This document shows positions 17,766-27,122 of a DNA stretch of 64,000 nt, piece after piece. Made by a program: the position numbers and the translations under genes. The stretch covers positions 237,132 to 301,131 of the forward strand of contig CAZAMB010000002.1 of the NCBI GenBank assembly GCA_964486335.1, given 5' to 3'. The stretch's first letter is position 1, and the number at the start of each line of letters is the position of its first letter. The DNA is from CAZAMB01 sp964486335. GTDB lineage: Bacteria > Planctomycetota > Phycisphaerae > UBA1845. The notes below the pieces were generated by a model that was given only the letters and a program-made list of their open reading frames with translations, was not told the DNA's origin and ran no database searches.

Positions 17766-18510
17766 AACCCCACCGAACGTTAGGCATTCGCGTCAGCCCG
17801 GCAATCAGTCCATCGATCGCCACGCCGATCGTGCCGATGACGATCATGCCCACCACGACCAAATCCGTGCGCAGTCCGTTGCGCGCGTCCATGATCGCAA
17901 AACCCAATCCGTCGCGCCCGGCCACCATCTCCGCCGCCACAACGACCAGCCAGGCTACGCCTGCGGTCACGCGGAGCGCGGTGATCAATGGCGGAAGCAC
18001 CGCCGGAAACGTCACCCGGCGAACCAACTCCCAGCCGTGAATTCCATGTTCGAAGGCGACTCGGAAGAACACGGAGGGAATCTCATCGACCGCCACCATG
18101 GTCGCGAGGATGAGGGGAAAAACGGAAGAAAGAAAGATGAGAAAGATCGCCGGCAGATCGCCAATGCCGAACCACAAAATGGCGAAAGGAATCCAGGCGA
18201 GCGGCGAAAGGGATCGGAAGAAGTTGATCGCGGGTGAGAACGCCTGTCGCCACGTTCGATGGTGCGCGAAGAACAATCCGATCGGCACGCCGATCAGCAC
18301 GGCGGCGCCGAACCCGATTCCCACGCGAAAGAGCGAAACGACAATGTCATTGAACAACCGACCGGAACGAATCTCCTCCGAAAAACCCGCCAGCACGCGA
18401 TCCGGCGGTGGAAACACTGACGGTGGAAAGAGCCCGGCGGCCGACAGCAAATACCAAACTGCGCCAACCGCCGCCAGCAATATCAACGTATGTTTCCACA
18501 GGTTCATCAT
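17755..18510 (-). CDS. ABC transporter permease, SsuC/TauC type
   Basis: 251 residues with about six membrane segments. The EAA cytoplasmic loop that docks on the ATPase is visible (V-A-F-E-H-G-I-H-G-W-E-L-V-R-R-V-T-F-P-A, about residues 150-170), and the following G-V-A-W-L-V-V-V-A-A-E-M-V-A-G is typical of nitrate/sulfonate/taurine permeases. The start is one of two tandem ATGs (18510 or 18507). It is the first gene of the three-gene operon and overlaps the ATPase gene by 11 bases, suggesting translational coupling. Confidence 0.92.
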   Translation of the reverse strand: MMNLWKHTLILLAAVGAVWYLLSAAGLFPPSVFPPPDRVLAGFSEEIRSGRLFNDIVVSLFRVGIGFGAAVLIGVPIGLFFAHHRTWRQAFSPAINFFRSLSPLAWIPFAILWFGIGDLPAIFLIFLSSVFPLILATMVAVDEIPSVFFRVAFEHGIHGWELVRRVTFPAVLPPLITALRVTAGVAWLVVVAAEMVAGRDGLGFAIMDARNGLRTDLVVVGMIVIGTIGVAIDGLIAGLTRMPNVRWGYER

Positions 18511-18692
18511 GTCGTCCCGATTCGATTTGACCCGACGATGATATCAAATCGGGGACGCCATTACAATCAACGGCAGAAAGTGATCGCAAACCCGCTAGGA
18601 AGGAAAGGTGAAGAAGTACTCCGGCATTGGTCAAAACGCCTGTGCGCGGAGTCCGCTCGATCGACTCGCCGCGCAGGCAACGTTCGCCATGC

Positions 18693-20723
18693 TCACCGCG
18701 GCGCTTTGGCGAGCCACCGGGAGCCCGACCCTGCGCCGGCCAGCGCCGGTTCGGCCGGCGGTTTCGGACGCGCAGTCGCCGGAATGGGCCCCGCCGGCGG
18801 TTGGGGAACGCTCGGTCGCACGAGCGGCGGAACGCGCGGCGGCGCTTCGCTTTGGGTCGGCGGTTTGGCTGCTGCCGTCGCCGGCTCCGGCTCGTCCGGC
18901 GAGTCGAGCTTTTGCCGGTCCTGCCGGCGCCAATGGTCAATGATCTCATCGAGATTGTATTCAGCGGTGCCTTGCGCCCAAGCCTTGAAGAAGTCGAGGT
19001 TGGCGCTTTGCGGCGGCGGCGAAGCACAATTGACAAGCGTACGCATGGGCATAAGCACGCTGTCGCCAATAACGAACGCTTCGCCCGGTCGCAACACCGG
19101 GAGCATCTGGATCACGCCCGAAAAGTGATCGCCGACCACCTTGGAGACGTACTTCTGATCCTCCGGGTTGCTGAGGCGCATGACGACGAAGCTGTTGCAC
19201 TGCGAGAGCACTGTCTCCGAAAGCTCCGAGGGACGCTGCGAAATGATCATCGCGCTGACACCGTACTTTCGACCTTCCTTGGCCACGCGCTCGACGGCGG
19301 TCCGCGCGAAGTTGCGACCCCCCTTGTCCACGCGCGGGATGTAGTTGTGGGCCTCCTCGAACGCCAGCAGAATCGGATGACGCTGCCGCGCGGGTGTCCA
19401 GAAGTTCAGGTCGAAGATCAGACGCGTCAGCACCGCCACCGTGATATCCACAATCTCAAATGGAATGCCCGACATGTCCACGATGGTCAGGTTGCTTCGC
19501 GGTTCGATGCGTCCGGTCAGCAGGCGGATCAGATGATTCATCAGGCTCGACGTTTGCTCGTAACGATCGGTTTTCTTGAGGTGGTCGCAAAAATACTTCG
19601 ACGTGAGTCCGTGCTCGATCGGGTTCAGCAGGAATCGGTACCGACGGTCATTGAACTTGGTATCGATCTGATCGATGAAGCCGAGCAGTCTTCCAAAAAA
19701 CAACGGGTGCGGCGTCTCGCCTTCGGGATTGCCGCGGTTGAACTGGCAGCGCTTTTCGCGCATGAGCTTCTGCTGTTCCTCGATCGGCAGCGATCGCACC
19801 GCCAGTTGACTGAACGCAAGGTGGTCGTCGTTCAGGACGTACCTCGCGTCGTTGAGGTTCTCCGCATAGGTTTTCATCTTTTCAAGCGAAAAGTAAATCG
19901 GCGTGTCCAGCGTCAGCGACTTGGTGAGTCCCAATTCGCGGGCGGCGTCCTGTTTGAACTCCAGCAGGGCCGTGCGCAGGAACGAAATCTGCGTCGCAAT
20001 GTGCAGCGGGTTGGAGCGATCGACGAACAGCGCTTCGATTTCGTCATACTTCAGCAACCAGTAGGGCAGGACGAGGTCGTCCACGCCGAGGTAGGTGACG
20101 TTGGCGTTGAGCTGACCGTGCTCGTCGGAGAAGGCCTTGCGATATTCTCCGTGCATGTCGAACAGAATCACCTGCGCCTGGTCGAAATCGAGGACTTCCT
20201 GAAGAATCCGCGATGTCGTGCAGCTCTTGCCGCTTCCGCTGTTGCCCAGCACCGCGACGTGCTTGGCGAACAGTTCGGTACCGAGCACCTTGACGTCGAA
20301 ATCCTGATTGTAGGCGAACTTGCCGAGCGTGAAGCTCTGCGGGTGCTTGGAACCCGCCAGCAACTGGTCAAAGCTTCCGAAGATCTTCTCGAAGTCGCCA
20401 CGCACCGCTACCCAGACGTCGTCGCCGACGATCGGATATTCATTGACCCCGCGCACGAACCGACCGGCCTGAATCTCGCCGAGTAGCTGGACCTTCATGA
20501 TGAGCTGCGGTTCCACGTCCGTCGAGGTGATTTCCTGTCGTCCCGACCCGGTCACGAATCCCACGAGCGTTCGACTGTCCATGGGAATGGTGACATAGGA
20601 GCCCAGTTGTCCCACCCGGTACGTCTGTTCGCCGTGAACCAGATTGAGGTCCTGCACGGTGATGAGCACCTCGATCAGCCCGCTTTCCACGTTGATGACG
20701 TTTCCGATCTTCAGCGCATTCAT
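18693..20723 (-). CDS. HerA-type hexameric DNA-translocating ATPase
   Basis: 676 residues; ATG at 20723 with GGAG 6 bases upstream. An N-terminal beta-barrel (HAS-barrel, about 1-110) precedes Walker A G-N-S-G-S-G-K-S (160-167), Walker B I-L-L-A-F-E-E-A-H-N-Y (about 435-445) and the I-I-S-Q-R-P-S-E-L-S sensor. The last about 80 residues are Pro/Ala-rich and probably disordered. HerA proteins pump DNA and often pair with NurA nuclease or with defence nucleases; neither is encoded next door, and it is a single gene divergent from truB. The role is therefore open: DNA repair, chromosome handling or a stand-alone function. Confidence 0.85.
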   Translation of the reverse strand: MNALKIGNVINVESGLIEVLITVQDLNLVHGEQTYRVGQLGSYVTIPMDSRTLVGFVTGSGRQEITSTDVEPQLIMKVQLLGEIQAGRFVRGVNEYPIVGDDVWVAVRGDFEKIFGSFDQLLAGSKHPQSFTLGKFAYNQDFDVKVLGTELFAKHVAVLGNSGSGKSCTTSRILQEVLDFDQAQVILFDMHGEYRKAFSDEHGQLNANVTYLGVDDLVLPYWLLKYDEIEALFVDRSNPLHIATQISFLRTALLEFKQDAARELGLTKSLTLDTPIYFSLEKMKTYAENLNDARYVLNDDHLAFSQLAVRSLPIEEQQKLMREKRCQFNRGNPEGETPHPLFFGRLLGFIDQIDTKFNDRRYRFLLNPIEHGLTSKYFCDHLKKTDRYEQTSSLMNHLIRLLTGRIEPRSNLTIVDMSGIPFEIVDITVAVLTRLIFDLNFWTPARQRHPILLAFEEAHNYIPRVDKGGRNFARTAVERVAKEGRKYGVSAMIISQRPSELSETVLSQCNSFVVMRLSNPEDQKYVSKVVGDHFSGVIQMLPVLRPGEAFVIGDSVLMPMRTLVNCASPPPQSANLDFFKAWAQGTAEYNLDEIIDHWRRQDRQKLDSPDEPEPATAAAKPPTQSEAPPRVPPLVRPSVPQPPAGPIPATARPKPPAEPALAGAGSGSRWLAKAPR

Positions 20724-20938
20724 GGAGCACTCCGTTATGGGACAATCGGCGCGGAGAGTCAGACGTACTCACCCCTCTTACTCTACAATCCCAAAGCCAT
20801 CGAAAGGCTCGCCGACGGGAGAATTCGCCATGCGTTGCCCCAAAGAGCGATAACCCCATGTCATGGGAGCGGAGAAGCGAGTAAGGAGGCGGCGGGTTTC
20901 GCGCTGCCATCGGCGAAAGGGCGCGTTATAACCCCGTC

Positions 20939-21664
20939 ATGGACGGCATCATCAACTTCAACAAGCCGATCGGGGTGACGTCGGCCAAGGCGCTCTACAA
21001 AGTCCGGTCGATCGTCCGCGAACGAAAAAGCGGACACGCGGGAACACTCGATCCGGCCGCTACCGGAGTACTGGTGCTGTGTCTGGGACGAGCGACGAAA
21101 TTGGTCGAGCGGGTCATGGACCAGCCCAAGGCGTATCGGACCACGGCGCGGCTGGACGTCACCAGCGAAAGCTTCGATTCCGATCGCCCGCTTCAACCAG
21201 TCGCGGTGCGCAGCGTTCCGACAATCGATCAGCTTCAGTCTGCGCTCAGGTCCTTTGAGGGAGTCATCGAACAGGTTCCGCCGGCGATCAGCGCTGTAAA
21301 GGTCGGTGGCGTGCCGGCGTACAAGCGAGCTGGCGGCCATGCGCCGCTCGAACTCAAAGCCCGTACGGTGCGAATCTACTGGCTGCACTTGCACGCTTAT
21401 GCGTTTCCCACGATTGATATCGAAATGTGCTGCGGACGCGGAACCTACGTTCGTTCGCTCATTCGGGACCTGGGAGTGCAATTGGAAACGGGAGGATGTC
21501 TGACGTCGCTGGTCCGACTCCGCGTCGGACCGTTTTCGGTCGACGATGCATGGACGCTCGATTCACTGGCGGCCGCGGAATCATCGTCATACCTCGTTGG
21601 AATCGATAGCGCAATCGCCACGCTCGCTTCGCGGGACACCTTAATTCCCCCACGACCGGAATAA
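20939..21664 (+). CDS. truB: tRNA pseudouridine(55) synthase
   Basis: 241 residues. TruB converts U55 of the tRNA T-loop to pseudouridine. The start M-D-G-I-I-N-F-N-K-P-I-G-V-T-S is typical, the catalytic Asp lies in G-H-A-G-T-L-D-P-A-A-T-G-V-L (about residue 39), and P-P-A-I-S-A-V-K-V-G-G-V-P-A-Y-K-R-A-G and C-G-R-G-T-Y-V-R-S-L-I-R-D-L-G follow. It is on the short side because the C-terminal PUA-like extension of proteobacterial TruB is missing or very small. It converges with the membrane-protein gene (28-base gap). Confidence 0.95.
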   Translation: MDGIINFNKPIGVTSAKALYKVRSIVRERKSGHAGTLDPAATGVLVLCLGRATKLVERVMDQPKAYRTTARLDVTSESFDSDRPLQPVAVRSVPTIDQLQSALRSFEGVIEQVPPAISAVKVGGVPAYKRAGGHAPLELKARTVRIYWLHLHAYAFPTIDIEMCCGRGTYVRSLIRDLGVQLETGGCLTSLVRLRVGPFSVDDAWTLDSLAAAESSSYLVGIDSAIATLASRDTLIPPRPE

Positions 21665-21692
21665 TGCCTTCAACCGAACCGAATCGCGCGGT

Positions 21693-23021
21693 TCACGCGG
21701 GGGAGGAAAGCTCCGGCGTCGGCGTGAGCATGGATGGCTCGTCGCCGTCGAATACGTCGCCGATGTCCGCTCCGTCCACATCGCGGCGAAGCAAGAAGTA
21801 GACAACCGTGCTCGCGCAAAAATAGAACGACGCCAGAAACGCCCACGTCGCGGCGATGACCAGCAGCACATTGATGCCGATCGCCAGCGCCGAGAACCGC
21901 TCGAGATACCCCAGTTGCGACCAGTCGGGCCAGGCGTGCAGACTATGTGGTCCGCTGAGCGGCCAAAGCAATTCAAGTTTGCTGACCGGCGACTCCGTCG
22001 TGCCGCGTGTCCACCAGCCAAAAGGCGACGTTCCCCACGCCACGACGCCGCGCGTCACCATCAGTGCGACCACCGCGAACCAGCGCACGAAAAGCCAGCA
22101 CACCGCCGCGAACACCAGCGAAAACCCATAGTACAACAAGGCCCGCCACGGACGCGAAAACGGATAAGCCAGTCCGCGAGAGAAGGCATCGAACGCGTCC
22201 GAACCCTCGGCCGCCACTACCGGCCAGAACAGGTTGCCGCCCGCGATCAGTCCCAGTCCGAGTACGGCGACGATCACGCCTCCGAACAAGGCCAACACAA
22301 AAAGCAGTGACACGAGATCGCCGAGAAGCGGCACCCGGAGCATGACGCCTCCCAAGGCCATCAGCGCCACGGTGATCGCCATAAAAGCCAGCGGGATGCA
22401 GGGCGCGAGAAAGAATCCGCCGAACAGCCGCGTCCGGGCGAACTCAACGCCTTGCATGGCCGTCAGCTTGTCGCCGCGCGCGAACTGCACCGCCGCAATG
22501 CGACAAATGGCGCCGCCCGCCAGTGACCAGATCGCCAGCGCTCCCGCGACGAAAATCAGGAAGTACACAAAATGATGTCGAACCAGCCAAAACAAGCCGT
22601 ACATCATCCCCGAAAGGTTTCGCACCGGACTCCCGAACGTGCCGGAATCCATCATCGACGCGATGGACGTACCGGCGGCCAGCGATGAGCCCGGAATCGA
22701 TCCGCCCAGCAACCCAATCACGCAACGCTGCTCGTGCTTTCGCCATGTCTCGAAAATTCCGCGATCGCCTTCGCCCTCCACATACGGCGCATCCAATTCA
22801 CACGACGCGATGTACCGCGCGATCGCGTCCTCGGGCACGCCGCCGCCGCGTTGCCAGACCCAGTCCAGGATTCCGCCGAAGAGGAACGTCGCCACGATCG
22901 CGGCCAGCGCCAGCCCGATCTTCGCCGGGTGAACGGATAGACTCAGCACGCGAAACAACTCCGGCAAACCGCTGGATGCCAGCCATCCGCGTTGTTCCGA
23001 AGGGGGATTGGACTGCGACAT
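21693..23021 (-). CDS. Multi-pass membrane protein, function unknown
   Basis: 442 residues with about eight hydrophobic segments. The N-terminus is cytoplasmic-looking, the first segment (about 35-52) is followed by a polar loop of about 90 residues, and the rest is mostly membrane. Conserved-looking polar spots include a R-P-W-R-A-L-L-Y-Y-G motif in a loop and an acidic C-terminal tail. The layout resembles large uncharacterised planctomycete membrane proteins with repeated membrane pairs. No enzyme motif is visible. A single gene, convergent with truB. Confidence 0.75.
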   Translation of the reverse strand: MSQSNPPSEQRGWLASSGLPELFRVLSLSVHPAKIGLALAAIVATFLFGGILDWVWQRGGGVPEDAIARYIASCELDAPYVEGEGDRGIFETWRKHEQRCVIGLLGGSIPGSSLAAGTSIASMMDSGTFGSPVRNLSGMMYGLFWLVRHHFVYFLIFVAGALAIWSLAGGAICRIAAVQFARGDKLTAMQGVEFARTRLFGGFFLAPCIPLAFMAITVALMALGGVMLRVPLLGDLVSLLFVLALFGGVIVAVLGLGLIAGGNLFWPVVAAEGSDAFDAFSRGLAYPFSRPWRALLYYGFSLVFAAVCWLFVRWFAVVALMVTRGVVAWGTSPFGWWTRGTTESPVSKLELLWPLSGPHSLHAWPDWSQLGYLERFSALAIGINVLLVIAATWAFLASFYFCASTVVYFLLRRDVDGADIGDVFDGDEPSMLTPTPELSSPA

Positions 23022-23189
23022 CGTATCTCCTTGGTTCCGGTGATGGAGCGATCCCGGTCAAGCGGCGATCGGGAAACTTGACCTGCATCACCGCCCGGAC
23101 CGCTGATTCGCCTGCGAAAGTCGTGCTCGGATTGTCAAAGGCGAAGCTGATTGTGTCAACGGCGAACGCCGCGAAAATGTGCGACCGGT

Positions 23190-23849
23190 CTAAAGGTCGC
23201 GGACTCCCATGGGCGAAAGTCCGCTCTTGCTAGGTCGCGAAAAATCAGCCAGATGATCGAGGCAGAATTGCGACCACGATTCCATTTCGTCACGCAACGC
23301 CCGCAACTCGGCGGCAGTATGAAACCCGAGTTGCGTTATCATTTTCTCCCCCTTTTGCACCTGAGGCGAGGTTAGCGACCAGAGGTGAACAACGCCCAGA
23401 TGCACTTGCCCGACCTCGGTGGAATCGTCATTGAGCAACGCGACCACGCGGTCGGCATAGGGGCCTTGGATCGTCACCTCCTCGGCCACTTCGCGCTTCA
23501 CGGCTGTCAGGTACGCTTCCTTCGTGTCGCCGCCGAAGAGCGGCATATCGTCGGCGGGGTTGACGTGCCCCCCGATGCCGATCGACCGCGAGCCGACCAA
23601 CCGCTTCTCGCCCGCCTGTTTGCCGCGAACGTAACTCAAGTAGCGACCGTCACAGGTCAGAATAACGTAGGGAATGATCTGCTTATACGTTGGATCGGTT
23701 TCGGCTTTCGATCGCGGCATGAAGCTTGCGGCGCCCGGCGCGAAGATTCTCGAAAGATACGACTCAACGTTAAACGTCAGTCCGTGAAACAGACCAACCT
23801 CCGCGAATGTGTCTCGCGGAACCACCAGCACGTGCTCTTCCTGTGCCAT
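23190..23849 (-). CDS. Nudix-like hydrolase (phosphoesterase family)
   Basis: 219 residues from the ATG at 23849 (M-A-Q-E-E-H-V-L-V-V-P-R), with a GGGA site upstream; the frame runs open to 24002 but that part overlaps inverted repeats. Around residues 90-135 there is G-G-H-V-N, then E-x7-R-E-V-A-E-E-V, the catalytic half of a Nudix box that binds Mg and cleaves X-linked diphosphates. The spacing between the GGHV and E-x7-REVxEE parts is longer than the canonical box, so the assignment is to the wider family. Later V-G-Q-V-H-L-G-V-V-H-L-W is typical of this phosphoesterase group. It lies downstream of the MmgE/PrpD gene on the same strand. Confidence 0.75.
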   Translation of the reverse strand: MAQEEHVLVVPRDTFAEVGLFHGLTFNVESYLSRIFAPGAASFMPRSKAETDPTYKQIIPYVILTCDGRYLSYVRGKQAGEKRLVGSRSIGIGGHVNPADDMPLFGGDTKEAYLTAVKREVAEEVTIQGPYADRVVALLNDDSTEVGQVHLGVVHLWSLTSPQVQKGEKMITQLGFHTAAELRALRDEMESWSQFCLDHLADFSRPSKSGLSPMGVRDL

Positions 23850-23954
23850 CAAATCCCGCCCGTTTCCTGCAACGCCGGCAACAGCCGCCGCGAACAACTC
23901 ATCGACCCACCGATCAGTCCGGGATGAAACGCCAATCCTCTGAAACCAATGTAG

Positions 23955-24017
23955 CGTCACCCCTCGTGGGTGACGTGGAATCGTGCTCCTCGCCGCCCAC
24001 AAGTAGCGGCGCTACTT
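23955..24017. other. Two closely spaced perfect hairpins
   Basis: CGTCACCC-CTCGT-GGGTGACG (23955-23975) and AAGTAGC-GGC-GCTACTT (24001-24017) lie between the MmgE/PrpD gene and the Nudix-like gene. Neither has a proper T-run on the gene strand, so they look like a dispersed repeat or an mRNA processing element rather than a clear terminator. Confidence 0.5.
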
Positions 24018-24032
24018 TTGCACGACGGGCTG

Positions 24033-25391
24033 CTATGCTTTCACTTCAAACGCAAACAACGGCGTCACATCCTTCATTGAATCCAGGCTCCATCCGCGGT
24101 CGAGAATCTCGGCGGCCGTCTTGTCACTCACGACGCCCTCGGCCATCCGCTTGAATTTCGCCACGACTTCGTCGTCGGTCATCGGGTTGCCGGCGTGGCC
24201 ACGCGGGAAGTCGACGCGTTTGTTCACCTTCGTCCCGTCGGCACAGGTAATGGTGATGTCATTGGGAATGCCCCTGGGATAACCCTTGTTCAGCTCGGCG
24301 TCCTCGACGATCTTCGTCCGATCGATCAGGTCGAGCAGCTTCGGATCGGTGAGTCGATGTTCGTCAAACGTCGCCAGCGTCACGTCCCCGTCCACCAGTG
24401 CCGCCGCGCAGCAATAAAACATCGAATGGTCCGCCGTCTCCCGCGACGTAGGCCGCAGCTTTTCCGGCTCCGAACCGATGATGCTCACCGCCGCCTCGAA
24501 ACTCTTCATGTAAATCTCGGTGATTTTCTTGCCGAGCACCTGTGGCCGCATTTGCAGACACGCGTCGATCGCCGATTGCGAGTGATATTCCGCAGGCCAG
24601 AACTTGATGTACGTCTTGTCGATCATGAAATCGCCGTCGCGACCGAGCACGACCTTCGCCGCGCCGGGAATGTTGAGCTGCTTCATCAGCCCCTTGGGCC
24701 CCTCAAAGATTTCGTTCGGCCCGGTCAGCCCTCGCCGTGCGAGGTCGGCTGCGAAGACGCCGTTGCGCGCGGCGTTGGAAAACGCGCAGGCTTTCCAGTC
24801 CGCGATTTGCCCGGTTCGCGTCTGCCGCGTCGCGATGTTGCACACACCCGCGATCCCCAGCGCGTGCTCCAGTTGATCCTCATCGAGCCCCCAAAGCCGC
24901 CCCGCCGCGACGGCACTCGACAAAGCGCCATAGACAACATGATCCCACCCGCCCGCGCGCAGGCTGGCCGCATCGCACAATCGACATTGAATCTCGTAGG
25001 CGATCACCGCCGCGAGAATCAGGTCGCGTCCCGTTTTGCCCGCCGATTGCGTGACGGCTACGCACGCCGACAGATTGTCCGACGGGTGCGCGGGTTCGAG
25101 GCTCAAATACGTGTCGTTGTAGTCGAGGTAGCGGACCATCGCCCCGTTGGCGAACGCCGCGAGGTCGGGCGTGGTGAAGTGCTTCGTCCCCCAGACGTTG
25201 GCCGCCGGCGGCGGATCGCTCACCGCCATCGCCTTGGCCCGCACGACCTTGGCCGGGTGCGATCGGTACGCCCCCAGCGTCGTCGCCAGCGAATCGATCA
25301 CCCGCCGCTTGACTTCGTGAACCGTCTTCTGCGGCAAATCCTCATATCGTAGCTTCATCGCCCACTGGGCGATTCTTCGTGCGATGGTCAT
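24033..25391 (-). CDS. MmgE/PrpD family protein (2-methylcitrate dehydratase-like)
   Basis: 452 residues from the ATG at 25391 (GAGGA 5 bases upstream). The family includes 2-methylcitrate dehydratase (PrpD), cis-aconitate decarboxylase and less-defined relatives. Family features are R-R-V-I-D-S-L-A-T-T-L-G-A (about 27-40), H-P-S-D-N-L-S-A-C-V-A-V (the active-site His region), A-G-G-W-D-H-V-V-Y-G-A-L-S, E-Y-H-S-Q-S-A-I-D-A and E-T-A-D-H-S-M. No propionate-pathway partners (PrpB, PrpC, AcnD) are near, so the methylcitrate role is not supported by context. The gene stands alone between the GT39-like and Nudix-like genes. Confidence 0.9.
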   Translation of the reverse strand: MTIARRIAQWAMKLRYEDLPQKTVHEVKRRVIDSLATTLGAYRSHPAKVVRAKAMAVSDPPPAANVWGTKHFTTPDLAAFANGAMVRYLDYNDTYLSLEPAHPSDNLSACVAVTQSAGKTGRDLILAAVIAYEIQCRLCDAASLRAGGWDHVVYGALSSAVAAGRLWGLDEDQLEHALGIAGVCNIATRQTRTGQIADWKACAFSNAARNGVFAADLARRGLTGPNEIFEGPKGLMKQLNIPGAAKVVLGRDGDFMIDKTYIKFWPAEYHSQSAIDACLQMRPQVLGKKITEIYMKSFEAAVSIIGSEPEKLRPTSRETADHSMFYCCAAALVDGDVTLATFDEHRLTDPKLLDLIDRTKIVEDAELNKGYPRGIPNDITITCADGTKVNKRVDFPRGHAGNPMTDDEVVAKFKRMAEGVVSDKTAAEILDRGWSLDSMKDVTPLFAFEVKA

Positions 25392-25523
25392 TGTGTTCCT
25401 CGTGCGGAATGCGTTCGTCGGCCGGTACGCTTGGCAGGCGTTCACTTTCACGCCCGAAGGCCGACACGCCCACTTATAAGGCCGAGAATCAGGACCGACA
25501 AGTGCGAGTCATTTGCGCGCTGC

Positions 25524-27122
25524 TCAGACAAACGTCTTCAATGTCTTCCAAAACGCATCCATCGGTTTTTTCAAGCCTCGACACAGATAGAGCACTCGGT
25601 GGTTTTGATGCGGCACGACGTAGGGATGCTCGAACCGTCCGACCTCCGCGACCGATTCAAACAGCGATTCCAGTCTGAACCGTTCGGACTCGCGGCTATA
25701 CACCAGCATCACGCTGCCGTCCGCGCCTCGCGGGCCCCAAAGAAAGTGGTTGTTGTGTCCGGTGATCGCATGCGGCAAACCGCGCGACGGGCCGAAAAAG
25801 TTGATCGCGCCGGCCTCTCCGTAATTCCCGCAGAGGATCGCACAGCGGCCCCGGTCCGCAGCATCAAGGTCGTGATACGCCGCGGCGACCACCTCCACCA
25901 TCTCCTCCCATCCGAAGCGATCCGCCAGATGCTGCGAAATCAACGTCCCGCGGTGCCCGACTTCCTCGGTCCGCACCGACAAGCCCAGCGCCTCGTTGAT
26001 CCTCACGTACGTTTCCGGCGAAACGATCGGCAGCGCGAGCGGGGCAACCACAAACCCCAGGGCAATCAACACCGTACACAACAGCGGACGAATCCACCGT
26101 CGAATGCGTGTCCATCGCTCGACCGCCAGCGCGCCCAGCGCCAGCACGGCCGGAAACGCCGGCGACAGGTAATAGACCTTCATTCCCTTGAATCCGAGCA
26201 ACGCAAACACCGTCAGAAACGTGAGGCTCAGAATACGAAACGCACCACCGCGACCAAACAGGCCGTACAACACGCCAATGATCCAGATCGCCGCATTGGC
26301 CGGATGCATCTCGAGCAATTGCCCGGCGGCGAAATCAACGATCGACTTCTTGGTGATTTTCAATCGAGTCGCGTTTTCGATGAATTCGGCGGTCGGAAAC
26401 CCATGCGCGGCCTGCCAGATCAAATGCGGCAGAAAGATGGCCAGCGCGATCAAACCTCCGAGCCACAATTCCTTGGTGGCAAAAAATCGGCGGTGACGTG
26501 TCAGCAGCAAACCGACAATGATGCCCAGCCCAAGGAACCCCACGCTGATCTTGTTTTGCAGCCCGAGCCCCGCCACAACGCCGAACCACAACCAGTATCG
26601 GGGATTTCCGGTCGTGATGGCGCGCACCGCGAAATAGAACATTCCCACCCAAAAAAGCTGATCAAAAACGTTCATCGAGAAAAAGCTGTCCACGCCCAGA
26701 AACACCGGCGCGATCAACACAGTGAGCGCGGTCAAGAATTGTGCGAATCGCCCGCCACCCAACCGCCATGCGAGCAACCCGCTCAACATCACCGTGGCTC
26801 CGCCCGCAAGGGCGGCGGGAAGGCGAATCGCCCAAAGCGAAGTGCCCAGCAACGCTTTGCACGCCGCCAGAATCGCGATCGAAAGCGGCGGATGATCCAC
26901 ATAGCCCCAATCGAGATGGCTCGCGCAATCAAGGTAGTACAGTTCGTCGCGAAAGTAACCGTACGCGGAATGCGAGTAGCAGTGAAGCGCCGCCTTGATG
27001 GCCGCAAGCAAAAGCAGCGGCCCCCAGGCCGGCAGCGACGATGCGGCCGAAACGATTTCCGGATTTCGCGGTGAAACGGTTTGGGGCAATGCTATCTCGG
27101 CGTTCTCGGTCGTCATCGCCAT
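25524..27122 (-). CDS. GT39/ArnT-like membrane glycosyltransferase
   Basis: About 532 residues from the ATG at 27122 (start uncertain; another ATG is two codons in). It has about eleven membrane segments. The first loop carries F-R-D-E-L-Y-Y-L-D-C and then H-L-D-W-G-Y-V-D-H-P-P-L, the acidic D-E plus D-H-P-P signature of GT-C enzymes that move sugars or mannose/arabinose from polyprenyl phosphate. The C-terminal 150 residues are soluble and periplasmic. The target (protein, lipid or glycan) cannot be told. It is divergent from the HlyD/ABC export operon. Confidence 0.85.
   Translation of the reverse strand: MAMTTENAEIALPQTVSPRNPEIVSAASSLPAWGPLLLLAAIKAALHCYSHSAYGYFRDELYYLDCASHLDWGYVDHPPLSIAILAACKALLGTSLWAIRLPAALAGGATVMLSGLLAWRLGGGRFAQFLTALTVLIAPVFLGVDSFFSMNVFDQLFWVGMFYFAVRAITTGNPRYWLWFGVVAGLGLQNKISVGFLGLGIIVGLLLTRHRRFFATKELWLGGLIALAIFLPHLIWQAAHGFPTAEFIENATRLKITKKSIVDFAAGQLLEMHPANAAIWIIGVLYGLFGRGGAFRILSLTFLTVFALLGFKGMKVYYLSPAFPAVLALGALAVERWTRIRRWIRPLLCTVLIALGFVVAPLALPIVSPETYVRINEALGLSVRTEEVGHRGTLISQHLADRFGWEEMVEVVAAAYHDLDAADRGRCAILCGNYGEAGAINFFGPSRGLPHAITGHNNHFLWGPRGADGSVMLVYSRESERFRLESLFESVAEVGRFEHPYVVPHQNHRVLYLCRGLKKPMDAFWKTLKTFV

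Noticed and set aside
18627..20486. 619-codon frame antisense to the HerA ATPase
   Set aside because: Shadow frame, Arg/His-rich with no motif; the opposite strand has all HerA motifs and a good start.
24001..24017. Hairpin as a rho-independent terminator of the MmgE/PrpD gene
   Set aside because: Stem is good but no T-run follows on the gene strand.
24195..25352. 385-codon frame antisense to the MmgE/PrpD gene
   Set aside because: Shadow frame with no recognisable domain.
25431..27074. 547-codon frame antisense to the GT39-like gene
   Set aside because: Arg/Gln/His-rich shadow; the opposite strand encodes clear membrane segments and GT-C motifs.
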